Below are positions 62,970 to 64,000 of a stretch of 64,000 bases of DNA, in pieces. The translations under genes were made by a program, and so were the position numbers. Under the pieces are notes generated by a model that searched no databases, had not been told where the DNA came from, and was given only the letters and a program-made list of their open reading frames with translations. Within the stretch, counting starts at the first letter, position 1, and the number at the start of each line of letters is the position of its first letter. Source of the DNA: Artocarpus heterophyllus (lineage: Eukaryota > Streptophyta > Magnoliopsida > Rosales > Moraceae); NCBI GenBank assembly GCA_025403435.1, contig CM046345.1:15046160-15110159 (forward strand), given 5' to 3'.

Positions 62970-63620
62970 TTACAAATGGAGATTCAAATCAATTGGCCGC
63001 TCCCGGCTTTCCCTTTCCCATTCAAGCTTGGATGTTGCAGTGTCGGATTCTGGATGTATGATTTGCATTTTATCTATCAATTCCTCAGCTGTTGAAGTAG
63101 TAACAAAGATTTGTCTCTCCGATTCTGTAGTGATGTTTTCTTCCACAGCGTAATCTAGAAATTTCAAAAGACCGTCATAAAAACCCTTTACGTTCAGCAG
63201 TCCCAAAGGTTTGGAATAAAAGCCCAACAATTGCCCACAAGCAACTATAAATATTTCCTCAAGAGTACCTAGACCACCAGGTAATGCTATAAAAGCATCA
63301 GAATTATAGATTATGTCTTTAAAATTTTTAGGGATACTCCTGACTCCTTCTCCCTTACCTATGGCTTCCTTACAAAGGTTTCCTTCAACTGGAATATGAG
63401 GCCAAATTTTTACATCAGTAGCGTCGCTAGACCTAGCTGCTAGTGCTATATTTACCATCATTTTTATACTACCACCCCCATAGATTATGTTAATCTTCTT
63501 GCGTGCTAGGACTTGCCCTAAGTGATTTGCAGCTTCTAAATAAGCTTTATCTTTTCCAAGGCTGGAACCACAAAAGACACAGACATTCTTTATTTTCTTC
63601 GTGGACTGGGAGGTAGACAT
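62970..63620 (-). CDS. LOG-like cytokinin riboside monophosphate phosphoribohydrolase, intronless
   Basis: From the first in-frame ATG (63620) the ORF is 216 aa, about the normal LOG length; the longer frame to 63659 starts with GTG. LOG enzymes release active cytokinin bases from their nucleotides in the cytosol. The Rossmann-like start VCVFCGSS (13-20), YGGGSI (47-52), SDAFIALPGGLGTLEE (107-122, containing the PGGxGTxxE catalytic motif) and KPLGLLNVKGFYDGLL are all present. Two departures from plant LOGs: the loop after GGGS reads IKMM instead of the usual GLMG, and the MHxRK segment before SDAF, which holds a catalytic Arg, is shortened and rewritten (SIPKNFKD). Plant LOG genes usually have several introns; this one has none. 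It sits inside an LTR element next to a virus-like ORF. Either a captured retrocopy or a gene brought in by a virus; activity is uncertain. Confidence 0.85.
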   Translation of the reverse strand: MSTSQSTKKIKNVCVFCGSSLGKDKAYLEAANHLGQVLARKKINIIYGGGSIKMMVNIALAARSSDATDVKIWPHIPVEGNLCKEAIGKGEGVRSIPKNFKDIIYNSDAFIALPGGLGTLEEIFIVACGQLLGFYSKPLGLLNVKGFYDGLLKFLDYAVEENITTESERQIFVTTSTAEELIDKMQIIHPESDTATSKLEWERESRERPIDLNLHL

Positions 63621-64000
63621 ATTTGGTTTATAGAAGTGGTTGTTTAATGTCTGCTCCACTTAGACTTCGGGTTCTATATGAGATTTTAAAGATGAGAAAT
63701 ATACAAGAAGGGCTAAAGAGATAGACGAGTAGGTAATGAAAAGGTAATCCAAAGATTTAAACAAAATCTTGTGCGGATAAGAAAGTAAGATAAGGTGATT
63801 GATAGTTTACAGAAAATCTGATTCACTTTTTGAAAAAGATTAGACTCTAATTGTATAACTTTTGACAATTGAGAACAATTCGACAAAAGACCCTCATGAC
63901 ACAACTGTAGACTTTTTGACAAATATACACCAAGTCTAGAAATTTAATATAAACGACAAATACTGTAGAACTTTTGAAATTTGAGACACAAATCTTGAAA
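63621..64000 (-). other. Region upstream of the LOG-like ORF in the right element
   Basis: No ORF of note. 63805-64000 repeats 1-195 of the left element (about 97 percent by eye), linking the two interiors. Confidence 0.7.

Larger units (their letters stand above)
60043..64000 (-). mobile_element. LTR retrotransposon, 3' part, carrying a LOG-like ORF
   Basis: On the minus strand the element enters from beyond 64000, passes 63805-64000 (repeat of 1-195), then the LOG-like ORF (63620-62970), about 0.94 kb of non-coding sequence, a polypurine tract (62029-62016) and the LTR (62015-60043). The GAAATTTCGAGGACGAAATTTC phrase before the PPT is the same 3'-terminal signature found in plant gypsy elements. 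With the left copy it predicts a composite interior of about 4.2 kb with two cargo ORFs and no gag or pol. The nucleic-acid-binding-protein-like ORF of this copy should lie just right of the window. Confidence 0.82.

Noticed and set aside
62794..63153. 119-codon plus-strand frame
   Set aside because: It runs antisense over the 3' end of the LOG-like ORF and has no recognisable motif.
62970..63659. The LOG-like ORF as an ordinary host gene
   Set aside because: It has no introns, lies between a repeat shared with another element and a PPT plus LTR, and departs from plant LOG motifs.

Overview
The window reads as nuclear DNA of a eudicot plant: it is AT-rich, the genes have spliced plant-type introns (GT..AG), most of the space is transposable elements, and the recognisable host families are plant ones (LigB/DODA extradiol dioxygenase, COBRA-like cell-wall protein). 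I cannot name the species. All calls come from reading the sequence; no database was searched.

Layout. (1) 1-4409 and 60043-64000 are parts of two closely related LTR retrotransposons, both on the minus strand. The left one shows its 5' LTR, a tRNA-Met primer-binding site and the 5' half of its interior; the right one shows the 3' half of its interior, a polypurine tract and its 3' LTR. The two interiors overlap by about 190 bp (1-195 matches 63805-64000), so they can be overlaid. The composite is about 8.2 kb: LTR, PBS, long leader, an ORF like the cysteine-rich nucleic-acid-binding protein of carlavirus-type plant RNA viruses, an intronless LOG-like (cytokinin-activating phosphoribohydrolase) ORF, PPT, LTR. 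I see no gag or pol in it. This is the most unusual thing in the window. (2) 7068-23747 is a tandem triplication of a LigB/DODA-like gene. Copy A is intact (three exons, 267 aa). Copies B and C begin inside exon 1 and so lack the start codon and the first metal-binding His; C also has a frameshift and stops. (3) 23748-30176 is gene-poor, with old repeat debris. (4) 30177-39265 is a complete but dead Ty3/gypsy chromovirus with about 2.2-kb LTRs. (5) 39697-43205 is an intact six-exon COBRA-like gene on the minus strand (439 aa); 50428-52974 is a related pseudogene with a frameshift and a replaced 3' end. Between them lies a probable solo LTR (47438-49377). (6) 53553-55414 is a non-autonomous CACTA transposon with perfect ACT target duplications. 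(7) 55415-60042 holds MITEs and a degraded EF-hand-like exon, up to the right LTR element.

The host genes do not form a pathway: DODA/LigB acts on catechol-type phenolics, COBRA-like proteins on cellulose orientation at the cell surface. The coherent unit is the LTR element pair, where a virus-like RNA-binding protein and a hormone-activating enzyme appear to ride as cargo on a non-autonomous retrotransposon.
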